Origin: Endozoicomonas sp. 4G
GTDB lineage: Bacteria > Pseudomonadota > Gammaproteobacteria > Pseudomonadales > Endozoicomonadaceae
Assembly: GCF_023822025.1 (NCBI RefSeq)
Contig: NZ_CP082909.1
Location: 2,284,001-2,348,000, forward strand
Direction: 5' to 3'
DNA length: 64,000 nt
Part shown: one piece after another, positions 6,945 to 17,089 of the stretch
How positions within the stretch are numbered: the stretch's first letter is position 1
How the letters are laid out: each line of letters opens with the position of its first letter
Made by a program: the position numbers and the translations under genes
The notes under the pieces: model-generated
What the model was told of the DNA's origin: nothing
Database searches by the model: none
The model's input: only the letters and a program-made list of their open reading frames with translations

Positions 6945-8366
6945 ATGCTGAGTATTTTCGACATTTTCAAGATTGGTATTGGTCCTTCCAGTTCACACAC
7001 GGTTGGCCCCATGTGGGCGGGCCAGCGTTTTTTGTCCGAGCTTCGTGAAAAAACAAGTATCCATAAAGCTGCCACCGTTAAAGTCAACTTGTACGGCTCT
7101 CTTGCCCTGACAGGCCACGGTCACGGCACTGACAAGGCCACTATGCTGGGCCTGGCTGGCTTTCAGCCTGACACGGTTGACCCCGATGAGGCCGATAATA
7201 TCGTCGAGCAGATCAAACAGAAGCAGCAAATCAAGCTGGCTGGAGAACACACTGTCAGTTTTGACTACGACACCCAGATGGTTTTTCATAACGAAACCTG
7301 TCTGCCCGAGCACCCCAATGGCATGCAAATACTGGCCAGAGACAGCGACGGTATGGTTATTCATGAGAATACTTACCTGTCCATTGGTGGTGGTTTTATC
7401 AAGACGCTGGAGGAGTTTTCCCAGCCCGAAACGTCCAGCCACTCTGAAGAAAGCCCTGACCCGATTGACATTCCCTACCCTTTCCGTTCAGGCGAACAAC
7501 TGTTAACACTCTGTCGTAAGCATAACTTGTCCATTGCCCAGCTGGCCCTGGCCAATGAGCTTGCCCGACACAATGGCGATATTGATACGGTTAATAACAA
7601 AATCGACAGCATCTGGGCGGTTATGAAAGCCTGCATTGATCGCGGACTGTCCCAGGAAGGTCACCTGCCTGTGAGTGGTGTTAAACGTCGGGCTGCCAAT
7701 ATGCACAAACACTTGATGGCCAATCCCGAAGCGATGCTGAGCGACCATTTTGCCATCATGGACTGGGTGACCCTGTTTGCTATGTCCGTCAATGAAGAAA
7801 ATGCCTGTGGTGGCCGAGTAGTGACTGCACCAACCAATGGTGCAGCCGGAGTGATCCCGGCGGTACTGGCTTATTACACCCGGTTTATTTCTCGAAATAA
7901 TACTCAGGGTATCCGTGACTTTATCGCTACCGCGGCAGCCATCGGCTCATTAATCAAAATGAATGCTTCCATTTCTGGTGCAGAGGCGGGCTGTCAGGCG
8001 GAAGTGGGATCGGCCTGTTCCATGGCGGCAGCAGCCCTGGTAGCCGTTCAGGGAGGAACCATTGAACAAGTGGAAAATGCCGCAGAAATCGGCATGGAGC
8101 ACCATCTGGGTATGACCTGTGACCCTATTGCCGGTCTGGTTCAGATCCCCTGCATTGAGCGAAATGGTATGGCGGCCATCAAGGCGATCACCGCGGCTCG
8201 CCTGGCCATGCGTGGTGATGGTACTCACGCGGTATCACTGGACAGCTGCATCGAAACCATGTACCGAACCGGTCTGGACTTGCAGGCCAAATACCGTGAA
8301 ACCTCACTGGGAGGACTGGCTATTCACGCCAAGGAAGCGAAAAAATATAACGCTATTGTTGCCTGA
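6945..8366 (+). CDS. sdaA: L-serine dehydratase, single-chain [4Fe-4S] type
   Basis: The 473-residue protein deaminates L-serine to pyruvate using a [4Fe-4S] cluster. It has the typical two-part architecture. The N-terminal regulatory/beta domain starts [20 protein letters not shown] (residues 3-22). The alpha domain contains [20 protein letters not shown] (around residue 285) and the cysteines in [13 protein letters not shown] and [15 protein letters not shown] that ligand the cluster in the family. Length matches E. coli SdaA (about 455) closely. It is monocistronic, followed by a tandem repeat and a hairpin. With ppsA and the PLP dehydratase elsewhere in the window it fits use of amino acids as carbon source. 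Confidence 0.95.
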   Translation: MLSIFDIFKIGIGPSSSHTVGPMWAGQRFLSELREKTSIHKAATVKVNLYGSLALTGHGHGTDKATMLGLAGFQPDTVDPDEADNIVEQIKQKQQIKLAGEHTVSFDYDTQMVFHNETCLPEHPNGMQILARDSDGMVIHENTYLSIGGGFIKTLEEFSQPETSSHSEESPDPIDIPYPFRSGEQLLTLCRKHNLSIAQLALANELARHNGDIDTVNNKIDSIWAVMKACIDRGLSQEGHLPVSGVKRRAANMHKHLMANPEAMLSDHFAIMDWVTLFAMSVNEENACGGRVVTAPTNGAAGVIPAVLAYYTRFISRNNTQGIRDFIATAAAIGSLIKMNASISGAEAGCQAEVGSACSMAAAALVAVQGGTIEQVENAAEIGMEHHLGMTCDPIAGLVQIPCIERNGMAAIKAITAARLAMRGDGTHAVSLDSCIETMYRTGLDLQAKYRETSLGGLAIHAKEAKKYNAIVA

Positions 8367-8404
8367 TTGTCGCCTGATTGTCGCTTGATTATCGCCTGAT
8401 TCTA
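8361..8404. repeat. Four tandem 11-bp units spanning the sdaA stop codon
   Basis: GCCTGATTGTC occurs at 8361-8371 and 8372-8382, then diverged as GCTTGATTATC (8383-8393) and GCCTGATTCTA (8394-8404). The sdaA stop TGA lies in the first unit. Because 11 is not a multiple of 3, gain or loss of a unit would not change the reading frame upstream of the stop. Confidence 0.8.
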
Positions 8405-8405
8405 C

Positions 8406-8428
8406 AGGCAGCAGAACCGCTGCTGCCT
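8406..8428. terminator. Hairpin between convergent sdaA and cyoD
   Basis: AGGCAGCAG (8406-8414) pairs perfectly with CTGCTGCCT (8420-8428) around AACCG. The T-run is weak on either strand, so this may be a bidirectional or Rho-assisted terminator. Confidence 0.6.
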
Positions 8429-8436
8429 GCTCTTAC

Positions 8437-8739
8437 TCACATCATTCTGAAGTTCAGATCAAACAGTATCCAGATGGTTCCACCTGCCATGATAAAAATC
8501 AGGACCCCGGCAAAAAACAGCGCTGTCAGATAGTCCTTGCCCGTGCGCTTGAGGCTGATGTTTAAAAAAAAGCGTAAATGGACCAGCACTTGAACCAAAG
8601 CACACAGCGCAATAATGGCAAACAGTGGTTTTGCCGGGAAAGCCGAGGACCAGACGACCCAGAAAGGAATAACCGTCAGGATGATCGCCAGTACCAGCCC
8701 TGTGAGATAGTCCTTCAGGCTATGTTCATGTGCTTGCAC
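8437..8739 (-). CDS. cyoD: Cytochrome o ubiquinol oxidase subunit IV
   Basis: A 100-residue protein with three predicted membrane helices (about 15-35, 42-62, 75-98). It begins MQAHEHSLKDYLTGLVLAI, like other CyoD proteins. Subunit IV is a small structural subunit that assists assembly of the copper/heme centre of the bo3 quinol oxidase in the inner membrane. It is the last gene of cyoABCD, 9 bases after cyoC. The heme O synthase gene cyoE, often next in enterobacteria, is not here: sdaA faces it instead. Confidence 0.93.
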   Translation of the reverse strand: MQAHEHSLKDYLTGLVLAIILTVIPFWVVWSSAFPAKPLFAIIALCALVQVLVHLRFFLNISLKRTGKDYLTALFFAGVLIFIMAGGTIWILFDLNFRMM

Positions 8740-8748
8740 GACGGCCTC

Positions 8749-9351
8749 CTAAATGAATACCGGCAGGTAAACCACAGAAAAGATCCCGATCCAGACAATA
8801 TCCAGAAAATGCCAGAACAGGCCAAGGCGAAACAATCTGGAGCAGACCTGAGGCGTCAGCCCTTTTATGACGACCTGTAGAGCCATCATCAGGATACCGG
8901 TCATGCCAATACTTACATGGATACCATGGGTGGCAACCAGAGTAAAAAAAGACGACAGGTAACCACTGGCCTGGGGGCCTGCTCCCTCCCGGATCATTTC
9001 TAAAAACTCAACGACTTCCAGAAGGACAAAAGAAACACCAAAAACGACGGTGATGATTAACCAGAAGATGACTGATGGTCGTTTTTTATTGATTGCAGCC
9101 AACCAGGCAAAACCAAAAGTAACGCTGGAGATCAGCAGACAAGCGGTTTCAAGAAAAACATGCCTGAGATCAAAAAGATTGATGGGTTCAGGACCGTTAG
9201 CGGTATTTCTGAACATGCTGACATAGGTGGCAAACAGCAGAGCAAAGATAATCGCATCTGTCATCAGGTAAAGCCAAAACCCGAACTCCCGGTTATCCAG
9301 GCATTCTTTATGGTGTTCAATCAAGGCTTGTTGAAGCATTTCCTGATTCAT
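8749..9351 (-). CDS. cyoC: Cytochrome o ubiquinol oxidase subunit III
   Basis: The 200-residue protein has five membrane helices and belongs to the heme-copper oxidase subunit III family ([21 protein letters not shown] near the N-terminus, [11 protein letters not shown] around residue 139). Subunit III supports the stability of the proton-pumping oxidase. It overlaps the end of cyoB by 4 bases (9348-9351) and is followed by cyoD after 9 bases, indicating one transcript. Confidence 0.95.
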   Translation of the reverse strand: MNQEMLQQALIEHHKECLDNREFGFWLYLMTDAIIFALLFATYVSMFRNTANGPEPINLFDLRHVFLETACLLISSVTFGFAWLAAINKKRPSVIFWLIITVVFGVSFVLLEVVEFLEMIREGAGPQASGYLSSFFTLVATHGIHVSIGMTGILMMALQVVIKGLTPQVCSRLFRLGLFWHFLDIVWIGIFSVVYLPVFI

Positions 9352-11330
9352 AAGGGCTTTCCTGCGGACATCAACTGAGCTTTACGTTGACTCTCAATGG
9401 CCATGATTGCTTCCGACGTAATAATCTCCTCACTGTGATCATTACCGCTTCTGACGACCACTGTCGTCATAGCACCAATCATGGCGAGAATGGCTAGCCA
9501 CCACAGATACCAGACGAAAGCAAACCCCACCAAAAACCCGAACAGACCGATCAACACACCTGCTCCGGTGTTAGCGGGCATGACGATAGGCTTATATTGG
9601 CCAGGAAAATGATAGGCCTCCCCCTTCTTTTTCATCTCCCAGAAAGCATCAACGGCGTTGACCCTGGGAATGACAGCAAAGTTGTAAGGTGCTGCCGGTG
9701 AGGAGGTGGCCCACTCAAGGGTTCTGCCATCCCATGGGTCACCGGTCAGGTCCCGGTTTTCGTTACGGTCTCTGATACTGACGTAAAACTGCATAAAGAC
9801 ACTGAAAGCACCCACCAGCACAAAACAGGCGCCGATAAAGGCCACCAGCAGAAAAGGCTGCCAATCGGGATGGGTGTATTGCTCAAGTCTTCTTGGCATC
9901 CCCAGCAGTCCAAGGGCATAGAGTGGCATAAAGGCCAGATAGAAACCGATAAACCAGAAGCAAAACACCATCCTGCCCCAGAACTCATTCAGCTTGAAAC
10001 CAAAAGCCTTGGGGAACCAGAACTGAGTGCCAGCAAAGTAGCCGAACAAGGCACCGGGTATCAGCATGTTATGAAAATGCGCCACCAAAAAGGTACTGTT
10101 GTGCATCAGGTAGTCCACCGGAGGGATAGCCAGCAATACTCCGGTAATTCCCCCTATCACAAAGGTAATAATAAAACCGATGGTAAACAGCATCGCGGGA
10201 TGAAAAACAATCCGTCCCCTGACCATGGTGAACAGCCAGTCAAATATTTTAACGCCTGTGGGAACGGCAATAATCATCGTGGCAATACCAAATATGGCAT
10301 TGACGTTGGCACTGGCGCCCATGGTAAAGAAGTGATGCAACCATACTGTGAACGACAACAGCCCAATAGCCATGGTGGCGTAGACCAACGAACGATAACC
10401 AAACAGCCTTTTCTTGGAAAATACCGCCGTTACTTCAGAATAAACGCCGAATGCCGGCAGAATCAGAATGTAAACTTCAGGGTGCCCCCAGATCCAGATC
10501 AGGTTGGCAAAGTTCATCATATTGCCACCCAGCTCATTAGTGAAAAAGTGCATCCCCAGTGTCCGGTCCAGTCCCAGCAGAGCTACTACTACTGTCAGGG
10601 CTGGAAAGGCAAAGGCCATCAGGATACTGGTGCAGAAAGTAGTCCAGACAAACAACGGCATCTGCATCAGTTTCATGCCCGGAGCCCGGCATCTCAAAAT
10701 GGTCGTTATGAAGTTGATGCCAGTCAGGGTACTGCCCACACCACTGACCAGCAGTGCCCAGATCCAGTAATCCACCCCAACTCCCGGACTGAAGCCAACA
10801 CCTGAATAAGGTGGGTACCCGGTCCAGCCCGCCGTTGAGAATTTGCCCAGAACCAGAGAAATGCTCACCAGCCCGGCCCCAGCCGCAGTCAGCCATAAAC
10901 TGACCGAATTCATGAAGGGAAAAGCGACATCCCTGGCACCCAGTTGCTGAGGAACGACGACATTGATCAGACCGGTAAGAAACGGCATGGCCACAAAAAA
11001 GATCATGATGGTGCCGTGGGTAGTAAAAATCTGCTCAAAATGCTCCGGCGGCAAATACCCACCATTATTCAGGGCAATGGCTTGCTGGGCTCGCATCATG
11101 ATCGCTTCAATAACCCCCCGGGCAAGCATGGCCAGGGCCAGCAGGATATACATAATGCCGATTCGCTTATGATCGACACTGGTCAGCCATTCTTCCCATA
11201 AATAGCGCCATTTACCTGCCCAGGTTACGGCCAGAGCTGTTAACAGCACGGCCATCACGACAACAGCAGCGCCTCCCATAGCAATCCCGCTGTAGAGTGG
11301 CAGTGCGTCAATGGTCAATCTGCCTAACAT
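9348..11330 (-). CDS. cyoB: Cytochrome o ubiquinol oxidase subunit I
   Basis: At 660 residues, this is the catalytic subunit. It binds low-spin heme b, heme o3 and CuB, reduces O2 to water and pumps protons. The heme-copper signature [15 protein letters not shown] (about residues 281-295, with the His-Tyr pair) is present. So are the [20 protein letters not shown] region and [14 protein letters not shown], which supplies histidine ligands of the hemes. About 15 membrane helices are expected and the hydrophobicity fits. It lies 3 bases after cyoA and overlaps cyoC by 4 bases. Confidence 0.97.
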   Translation of the reverse strand: MLGRLTIDALPLYSGIAMGGAAVVVMAVLLTALAVTWAGKWRYLWEEWLTSVDHKRIGIMYILLALAMLARGVIEAIMMRAQQAIALNNGGYLPPEHFEQIFTTHGTIMIFFVAMPFLTGLINVVVPQQLGARDVAFPFMNSVSLWLTAAGAGLVSISLVLGKFSTAGWTGYPPYSGVGFSPGVGVDYWIWALLVSGVGSTLTGINFITTILRCRAPGMKLMQMPLFVWTTFCTSILMAFAFPALTVVVALLGLDRTLGMHFFTNELGGNMMNFANLIWIWGHPEVYILILPAFGVYSEVTAVFSKKRLFGYRSLVYATMAIGLLSFTVWLHHFFTMGASANVNAIFGIATMIIAVPTGVKIFDWLFTMVRGRIVFHPAMLFTIGFIITFVIGGITGVLLAIPPVDYLMHNSTFLVAHFHNMLIPGALFGYFAGTQFWFPKAFGFKLNEFWGRMVFCFWFIGFYLAFMPLYALGLLGMPRRLEQYTHPDWQPFLLVAFIGACFVLVGAFSVFMQFYVSIRDRNENRDLTGDPWDGRTLEWATSSPAAPYNFAVIPRVNAVDAFWEMKKKGEAYHFPGQYKPIVMPANTGAGVLIGLFGFLVGFAFVWYLWWLAILAMIGAMTTVVVRSGNDHSEEIITSEAIMAIESQRKAQLMSAGKPL

Positions 11331-11333
11331 GGC

Positions 11334-12227
11334 TTACTCCAGACTTCGGGGTTTTTGCAGAGGTAAGGCACCGTTTGCGCCGGTGTATTTAGCAATGATT
11401 TGACTGAACAGCTCCGGTTCAACCCAGGAGTAATACTCAACCAGGTGTTTTTCCTCAGGTTTGATCAGCTCCTGATAACTGATCGAGTCCAGTCGTTTAT
11501 TCGCTTTTTTGACCTTATCGAGCCATTGTTTAAAATCGCCTTCAGACAGCGATTGAACGTCAAACACCATATGGGGAAAGCCCCGACCACTGAACTGAGT
11601 ATTTCTTCCAGAAAAACGACCAGGTTCATAGGCCTTGAGATTCAGGTGGGTGGTCATCCCGGCCATGGCATAAATCTGGCCACCCAGGGCAGGAATAATG
11701 AACGATGTCATAACGGTGTCTGAAGTAATTTCAATATTCAGGGTTCTGTCACTGGGAAAAGCCAGCTCATTGACCACCGCTACCTGCTGGTCTGGATAGA
11801 TAAAAAGCCACTTCCAGTTCTGTGCCACTGCCTGAATCCTGAACGCTTTCTTATCACTGGCCAGGGGTTTGTAGGGATCCAGTCGGTAGGTGTAAATAAC
11901 AACGAGAATACTTATTACAACGACAATGACCAGCGGGCCGACCCAGATAAACAGCTCAACGAAAACAGACTTGTGCCAGTCTGGCCGATAGCTCCCCTTA
12001 CCCTTGGCTCGATAACGCCAGCATGACCAGAAAGTAATCAGGTAAACGGGTAGCAAGGTGAACAGCATGATGACTGTCGCCAGAAACATTAAATCCCGCT
12101 CGGTTTCGGCAACCGGTCCTTTTGGATAAAGAATGGGAGACGACTGCAAACTGCAGCCCGATATCAGAAGCAGCGCTAACAAAATAGTCAGCCATTTTGA
12201 CAAATACACAGCACGGACGGACTTCAT
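11334..12227 (-). CDS. cyoA: Cytochrome o ubiquinol oxidase subunit II
   Basis: I place the start at the ATG at 12227, giving 297 residues, because the protein then opens with a lipoprotein signal (SKWLTILLALLLISGCSLQ, lipobox ISGC). The longer frame to 12326 would bury it. Two membrane helices (about 55-75 and 95-118) follow. The periplasmic cupredoxin-like domain (QAVAQNWKWLFIYPDQQVA, then SFIIPALGGQIYAMAGM) lacks the CuA ligands, as expected of a quinol oxidase. The COX-aromatic-rich C-terminus is also present. First gene of cyoABCD. Confidence 0.94.
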   Translation of the reverse strand: MKSVRAVYLSKWLTILLALLLISGCSLQSSPILYPKGPVAETERDLMFLATVIMLFTLLPVYLITFWSCWRYRAKGKGSYRPDWHKSVFVELFIWVGPLVIVVVISILVVIYTYRLDPYKPLASDKKAFRIQAVAQNWKWLFIYPDQQVAVVNELAFPSDRTLNIEITSDTVMTSFIIPALGGQIYAMAGMTTHLNLKAYEPGRFSGRNTQFSGRGFPHMVFDVQSLSEGDFKQWLDKVKKANKRLDSISYQELIKPEEKHLVEYYSWVEPELFSQIIAKYTGANGALPLQKPRSLE

Positions 12228-12427
12228 GTATGAATGCCACTGTCGATCAAAAAAACCGGTTCTAGCCTCAGTACAGCGTAGATCAAAACTGGAGACAATG
12301 GACTGAACTGGCAATAATTTTGTCAAGTTAGCCTTTTGTCTTATCGACTATAGTCGTGTACTACCCCCGGAGTTCTCTCACCTATTCTGAGTCATGCATC
12401 ATTCAAACGACCAGGGAGGTATCGTTT

Positions 12428-12844
12428 ATGAGAGTAGAAGGACAACAACCCTCAGGGAGAACGCATCAGTCTGAGACTAAGAACCCACAACAACCCGACA
12501 GGGGACATTTTCAGAATTGGGATGTCGAATTCACCCCCACCCTGGGCAGTCTGCTTAATCAACTGGCCGAGTTTTTAGAAGACGTGGCTCTAGAGTTTAA
12601 GCCCATCACTGAATACCTGTGTCAGGTACTCACCCTTAAGAACTTGATGAGAACCGCCAGTGATCTCAGGCACAAGTCAGAAAAGGCCAGCATTGATGTC
12701 AAACTGGAGTACACGGACTCAAGATCTGAGCGCATTAAATTGAAAGCGAGAAAAGAGTTGAATGAGTTAGAGCACCGTGTCAAAAAAGGCTGGTCAGACT
12801 TTAAGGACGACGTTAAGGCAGGATGGAATAAACGGGTCAAGTAA
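12428..12844 (+). CDS. Hypothetical charged helical protein
   Basis: A 138-residue product, starting at the ATG at 12428 because an AGGGAGGT ribosome binding site lies about 8 bases upstream; a longer frame to 12356 has none. The N-terminal 30 residues are polar (GQQPSGRTHQSETKNPQQPD). The middle (about 37-75) is amphipathic, and the C-terminal half is strongly basic/acidic helix (LKARKELNELEHRVKKGWSD). There is no signal peptide or membrane segment. I do not recognise the family. A strong hairpin follows at 12855-12887. Confidence 0.6.
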   Translation: MRVEGQQPSGRTHQSETKNPQQPDRGHFQNWDVEFTPTLGSLLNQLAEFLEDVALEFKPITEYLCQVLTLKNLMRTASDLRHKSEKASIDVKLEYTDSRSERIKLKARKELNELEHRVKKGWSDFKDDVKAGWNKRVK

Positions 12845-12854
12845 CTGAACTGTT

Positions 12855-12887
12855 GGGAACTGGAACTTACATCAAGTTCCAGTTCCC
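12855..12887. terminator. Bidirectional hairpin between the 12428 gene and htpG
   Basis: GGGAACTGGAACTT (12855-12868) and its exact complement (12874-12887) form a 14-bp stem with loop ACATC between two convergent stops (12844 and 12895). There is no long T-run, but position and stability suggest termination for both genes. Confidence 0.7.
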
Positions 12888-12894
12888 ACCGTTC

Positions 12895-14808
12895 TTAGGC
12901 TGACATTTCTAACAGCAGCTTGTTCAAACGCTGAACGTAGCTGGCAGGATCATCCAGCTGGCCACCTGCAGCCAGGTTAGCCTGATCAAAGACCACACGA
13001 CACAGGTCAACGAAACGATCTTCGTCGGCTTCCTGATCCAGACGGGTAATCAAAGGATGCTCCGGGTTGATCTCAAAGATCGGTTTGGCTTCAGGCATGG
13101 CCTGACCGGCAGCTTCCATGATCTTGCGCATCTGGGCACCCATATCGTTCTCACCCACGACCAGACAGGCCGGTGAATCCGTTAGACGGTGCGTTACCCG
13201 AACTTCTTCAACCTGATCACCAAGGGCATCTTTGACGCGCTTGAGCAGGTCTTCCTTCTCTTTGGCGCTCTCTTCCAGGGCTTTCTTGTCGTCTTCATCG
13301 TCCAGCTGACCCAGATCCAGGTCACCGCGGGCGATGTCGGCAAACTGCTTGCCATCGAATTCGTTCAGATGAGACATCAGCCACTCATCAACACGATCGC
13401 TCAGCAACAGCACTTCGATGCCCTTCTTCCTGAACACTTCCAGGTGAGGGCTGTTAGCCGCCGCATTGTGGGTTTCAGCAGTGATGTAGTAGATCTTGTC
13501 CTGACCATCTTTCATGCGGGAAACATAGCCTTCCAGCGACTGATCCTGATCAGCGCCCTTGCTCTCGGTGGAAGCAAAACGCAGCAGTTTGGCGACCTTC
13601 TCACGGTTGGCAAAATCTTCGGCAGGACCTTCTTTCAGTACCTGACCAAACTCCTGCCAGAACTGTGCATACTGTTCCTCTTCCTTTTTGGCCATTTTTT
13701 CCAGCATGTCCAGAACACGCTTGGTCAATGCCGCTTTCATGCTGTCGACAGCAGGATCTTTCTGAAGGATTTCACGGGAGACGTTCAGGGACAGATCGTT
13801 AGAATCCACCACACCTTTGATAAAGCGCAGGTACATGGGCAGGAATTCATCGGCCTGATCCATAATGAAAACGCGCTGAACGTAGAGTTTCAGGCCTTTC
13901 TGCATATCGCGGTTATACAGATCGAAAGGCGCCTTGGCAGGAATGAACAGCAGGCTGTTGTATTCCAGCTTGCCTTCAACACGATTATGGCTCCACTTCA
14001 TGGGATCGGCAAAGTCGTGGCTGATGTGTTTGTAGAACTCTTTGTACTCTTCGTCAGAAATATCGGAACGGGAACGGGTCCACAGCGCCTTGGCGGTATT
14101 CACTGTTTCCCACTCAAGCGCTTTGTCTTCCTGTTTTTCCTCTTCTTCTGAAGGCATATCCTGCTTGACCATCAGAATCGGCATGGAGATATGGTCAGAG
14201 TACTTGCGGATAATGTTACGCAGGCGCCAGCTGTCAGCAAACTCTTCGGCATCATCCTTCAAGTGCAGGGTGATGGCGGTGCCACGCTTTTCCCTGCTGA
14301 TGCCTTCAACCGTGAATTCACCCGAACCATCGGACACCCAGCGAACGGCTTCATCAGCCGATACATCGGCTTTGCGGGTTTCAACAGTGACCTTGTCGGC
14401 AACGATAAAAGCAGAGTAAAAACCGACACCGAACTGGCCAATCAACTGGGAGTCTTTTTGCTGGTCACCGGTCAGCTGTTTCAGGAAGTCAGCGGTGCCG
14501 GACTTGGCGATGGTGCCCAGGTGAGCAATGACATCCTCACGGTTCATACCAATGCCGTTGTCAGCCAGGGTGATGGTTCTGGCTTCCTTGTCAAAATCAA
14601 CACGGATATCCAGGTTGGGATCGCTTTCCAGCAGGCCATCCTTATGCAGTGCTTCAAAGCGCAGTTTGTCCGCAGCATCGGAAGCGTTGGAGATCAACTC
14701 CCGCAAAAAGATTTCACGGTTGGAATACAGGGAGTGGATCATGAGGTGAAGGAGTTGCTTGACCTCGGTTTGGAAACCCAGTGTTTCTTTTTTGGCTTCG
14801 ACAGTCAT
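12895..14808 (-). CDS. htpG: Chaperone protein HtpG (bacterial Hsp90)
   Basis: 637 residues, the usual HtpG length. The N-terminal GHKL ATPase motifs are intact: [14 protein letters not shown] (about 38-51), DNGIGM (about 84-89) and [11 protein letters not shown] (about 124-134). Middle and C-terminal dimerisation domains follow. HtpG is a cytosolic ATP-dependent chaperone handling client proteins with DnaK. A sigma-32-like promoter is visible upstream (14897-14924), consistent with heat-shock control. The gene is monocistronic. Confidence 0.97.
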   Translation of the reverse strand: MTVEAKKETLGFQTEVKQLLHLMIHSLYSNREIFLRELISNASDAADKLRFEALHKDGLLESDPNLDIRVDFDKEARTITLADNGIGMNREDVIAHLGTIAKSGTADFLKQLTGDQQKDSQLIGQFGVGFYSAFIVADKVTVETRKADVSADEAVRWVSDGSGEFTVEGISREKRGTAITLHLKDDAEEFADSWRLRNIIRKYSDHISMPILMVKQDMPSEEEEKQEDKALEWETVNTAKALWTRSRSDISDEEYKEFYKHISHDFADPMKWSHNRVEGKLEYNSLLFIPAKAPFDLYNRDMQKGLKLYVQRVFIMDQADEFLPMYLRFIKGVVDSNDLSLNVSREILQKDPAVDSMKAALTKRVLDMLEKMAKKEEEQYAQFWQEFGQVLKEGPAEDFANREKVAKLLRFASTESKGADQDQSLEGYVSRMKDGQDKIYYITAETHNAAANSPHLEVFRKKGIEVLLLSDRVDEWLMSHLNEFDGKQFADIARGDLDLGQLDDEDDKKALEESAKEKEDLLKRVKDALGDQVEEVRVTHRLTDSPACLVVGENDMGAQMRKIMEAAGQAMPEAKPIFEINPEHPLITRLDQEADEDRFVDLCRVVFDQANLAAGGQLDDPASYVQRLNKLLLEMSA

Positions 14809-14896
14809 TTGACCCTCTACATTGCTTTCTGGCAGAGGCCGCCGTTCAGAAGGTTCTTCTGAGCAGTCAGCCTGATTACAAATTACTTTGAAACTA

Positions 14897-14924
14897 ATGT
14901 GGGGACAGGGTTTTGGATTTCAAG
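14897..14924 (-). promoter_or_regulatory. Sigma-32-type heat-shock promoter of htpG
   Basis: On the minus strand CTTGAAA (14924-14918) is followed after 13 bases by CCCCACAT (14904-14897). This is very close to the RpoH consensus CTTGAAA / CCCCATNT. It lies about 90 bases before the htpG start, a heat-shock gene. Confidence 0.75.
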
Positions 14925-14949
14925 GCAGACTATTGGATTTTTTTAAACG

Positions 14950-15669
14950 CTATTCTTTGGTATCAACAGAGAGCGCATCAAGCACTTTGGAATGGAACTC
15001 CCGACGATACAGAATCACCACCACCGTGACCGTGCTGATTATGAAAAGGGACGGGTGAATAAACCAGGACAGTGTGGCCAGGGAAAAATAATAGGCTCGC
15101 AGACCATAGTTAAAGTGGTTGGCCGCCAGGGTCATGATATAACCCACCTTGTCTGCAAACTCTTTCTGCTCCAGTTTATTGCCACTGATATCCTGCATCA
15201 GGGGAGCACTGCCCATCAGCACACAGGTAAAGTTGTACAGCCTGAGGCTCCAGGTGAACTCAAAGAAGGTGTAGACAAAGATAATCAGCATCACCAATAC
15301 CTTGAGTTCCCATAATTCACGGGTATTGGTTGTCACAAAAGGCATGCTGGACAAAACACCGACCGCCTCTTCTGATGCCGCGATGCCCGTAATCAGGCCC
15401 GCCATGACCAGAATACTGGTGGAAGCAAAGAAGCTGACCGATGCCCGAAGACTGGCCAGAAGACTGGCGTCAGCTATTCGATTGTCCCTGCCCAGCAACC
15501 GGTACATCCAGTCTCTTCTGTAGAGTGCCAGTACGCTGGCCAGACAGGAAGTCGCCTGCCCTTTTCGATAGGCAAAAAAGGTATATCCTGCCCAAAGTAC
15601 GATCAGCGAGAGGAGTGCCAGCCAGTCAAACCAGGAGGCAATCCCAGATAGATTGGCCATAGTGTCCAT
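14950..15669 (-). CDS. DUF599-family membrane protein
   Basis: 239 residues with about four to five membrane helices (around 13-31, 82-100, 123-140, 185-225). The spacing and the conserved pieces YRRDWMYRLLGRDNRIADA (about 50-68), FFASTSILVMAG and FNYGLRAYYFSLA are those of DUF599 proteins. No biochemical role is known for the family. It lies between htpG and a divergently transcribed small membrane protein gene and shows no operon partner. Confidence 0.8.
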   Translation of the reverse strand: MDTMANLSGIASWFDWLALLSLIVLWAGYTFFAYRKGQATSCLASVLALYRRDWMYRLLGRDNRIADASLLASLRASVSFFASTSILVMAGLITGIAASEEAVGVLSSMPFVTTNTRELWELKVLVMLIIFVYTFFEFTWSLRLYNFTCVLMGSAPLMQDISGNKLEQKEFADKVGYIMTLAANHFNYGLRAYYFSLATLSWFIHPSLFIISTVTVVVILYRREFHSKVLDALSVDTKE

Positions 15670-15859
15670 CCTCTTGGGTTATTGTTGTGATTTGATTCCG
15701 CGATCTTCGACAAAGATCAAAATGCCGAAAACATGTGTTAAAGTGGCTCCAATTATTAACACCAGCATTAATATAGACAATTGTTTCAGTTTTTATCGAC
15801 GGCACCTCAGGATCGACTACCTGAATTTTCTTTTCAATTACCTTCATTCAGGAGAAAGA

Positions 15860-16234
15860 ATGACAAGTTCACATTTTATTCTGGGCTGGGCTGCCTACCT
15901 GGTCGGTGCAACGGGCTGTCTGGTCTCCCTGATCCTGATCACCAGAAGATTGTCCGTGCGCGTCAAACGGGCACTGCGTTTTGCAGCTGCGGCGCTGCTT
16001 TATACACCCTGGTGGTTAACCGCAGGTTCCGATCTGCTGTCTCCCGCGCTGTTCACTATGATGTATGATGGCATGACCCATGGCGTTGAAGCCATGACCA
16101 GGGCAGGACTGATCACTTTGATAACGGCTGGGGCAGCCCTTCTAATCGCCATTATCCTACCGGTAAAAGCCAAAAAAGCACCGGTGCCCTCTGGTCACCA
16201 GCAACCGCCCAAAAGGCAGGAACCCACCTGCTGA
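15860..16234 (+). CDS. Small membrane protein of unknown function
   Basis: 124 residues, starting at the ATG at 15860 after a CAGGAGA ribosome binding site; the frame upstream to 15653 is unsupported. Three hydrophobic segments (about 6-26, 38-55, 83-103) predict an inner-membrane protein with a polar proline-rich tail (PVPSGHQQPPKRQEPTC). Such a layout is common among uncharacterised gammaproteobacterial proteins. I cannot assign a family. The next gene starts 57 bases downstream on the same strand. Confidence 0.65.
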   Translation: MTSSHFILGWAAYLVGATGCLVSLILITRRLSVRVKRALRFAAAALLYTPWWLTAGSDLLSPALFTMMYDGMTHGVEAMTRAGLITLITAGAALLIAIILPVKAKKAPVPSGHQQPPKRQEPTC

Positions 16235-16291
16235 TGTATTTTTGTAACCGGGACAACGAGTATCAGGAAACAATAAGAACGGACAGTTGAG

Positions 16292-17068
16292 ATGTGTGAA
16301 CTGCTGGGCATGAGCGCCAATACACCCACCGATATCTGCTTCAGCTTTAGCGGCTTGATGCAGAGAGGTGGACGCACCGGTCCCCATAGTGATGGCTGGG
16401 GGATCGTCTTTTATGAAGGGGCAGGTGTCCGTGAATTTCGCGACCCTCACCCCAGCTGCGATTCTGAAATAGCCAGACTGGTCAGGAATTATCCGATCAA
16501 GAGCGATATTGTCATCAGTCATATCCGCCAGGCCAATGCCGGGCGGGTGTCCCTGGAAAACACCCATCCTTTTACCCGGGAGTTCTGGGGGCGAAACTGG
16601 ACTTTTGCCCATAATGGCCAGCTTAAAGGTATCAAGAAAGAGCCACTTTGCTATTACCGTCCAGTAGGCACCACGGATAGCGAGCATGCTTTCTGCTGGC
16701 TAATGTGCCAGCTCAGGAAACGCTTTCCCAAGCCCCCTGCCCGGGCTGCAACCCTGCACCGCTATATCTATAAACTGGCACTGGAATTAAGAGAGCTGGG
16801 GGTGTTCAACATGCTATTAACGGATTCAAAACACCTTTATTGCTTCTGCTCCACCAAATTAAGCTGGATCACCCGCAGGGCACCCTTTGAAAAAGCAACG
16901 CTGAAGGATGATTCATTAAGTGTTGATTTTAAAAAGGTGACAACAAAAAACGATATTGTCACCGTGGTGGCCACCGAACCTCTGACTACCAACGAGTCCT
17001 GGAACGTTATGAAGTCCGGAGAATTTATTGTATTCCAGAACGGTCAGGTTGATTATCATCAGGCGTAA
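16292..17068 (+). CDS. Class II glutamine amidotransferase, YafJ-like
   Basis: 258 residues with an N-terminal nucleophile Cys2 ([14 protein letters not shown]), as in Ntn-type class II amidotransferases, where the initiator Met is removed. The conserved HSDGWGI (about 32-38), [10 protein letters not shown] (about 75-84), NTHPF and TFAHNGQL (about 107-114) match the YafJ family. These hydrolyse glutamine or a related gamma-glutamyl amide. The physiological substrate of YafJ is not established. No synthase domain is attached. Confidence 0.88.
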   Translation: MCELLGMSANTPTDICFSFSGLMQRGGRTGPHSDGWGIVFYEGAGVREFRDPHPSCDSEIARLVRNYPIKSDIVISHIRQANAGRVSLENTHPFTREFWGRNWTFAHNGQLKGIKKEPLCYYRPVGTTDSEHAFCWLMCQLRKRFPKPPARAATLHRYIYKLALELRELGVFNMLLTDSKHLYCFCSTKLSWITRRAPFEKATLKDDSLSVDFKKVTTKNDIVTVVATEPLTTNESWNVMKSGEFIVFQNGQVDYHQA

Positions 17069-17089
17069 AATGTTGGTCGGGGTAACTCA

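Noticed and set aside
9870-10805. A 311-codon plus-strand frame opposite cyoB
   Set aside because: Antisense to the oxidase subunit I; composition (Gln, His, Pro) is that of reversed membrane-protein codons.
13189-14151. A 320-codon plus-strand frame opposite htpG
   Set aside because: Antisense to htpG; hydrophobic translation is the usual shadow of charged Hsp90 codons.
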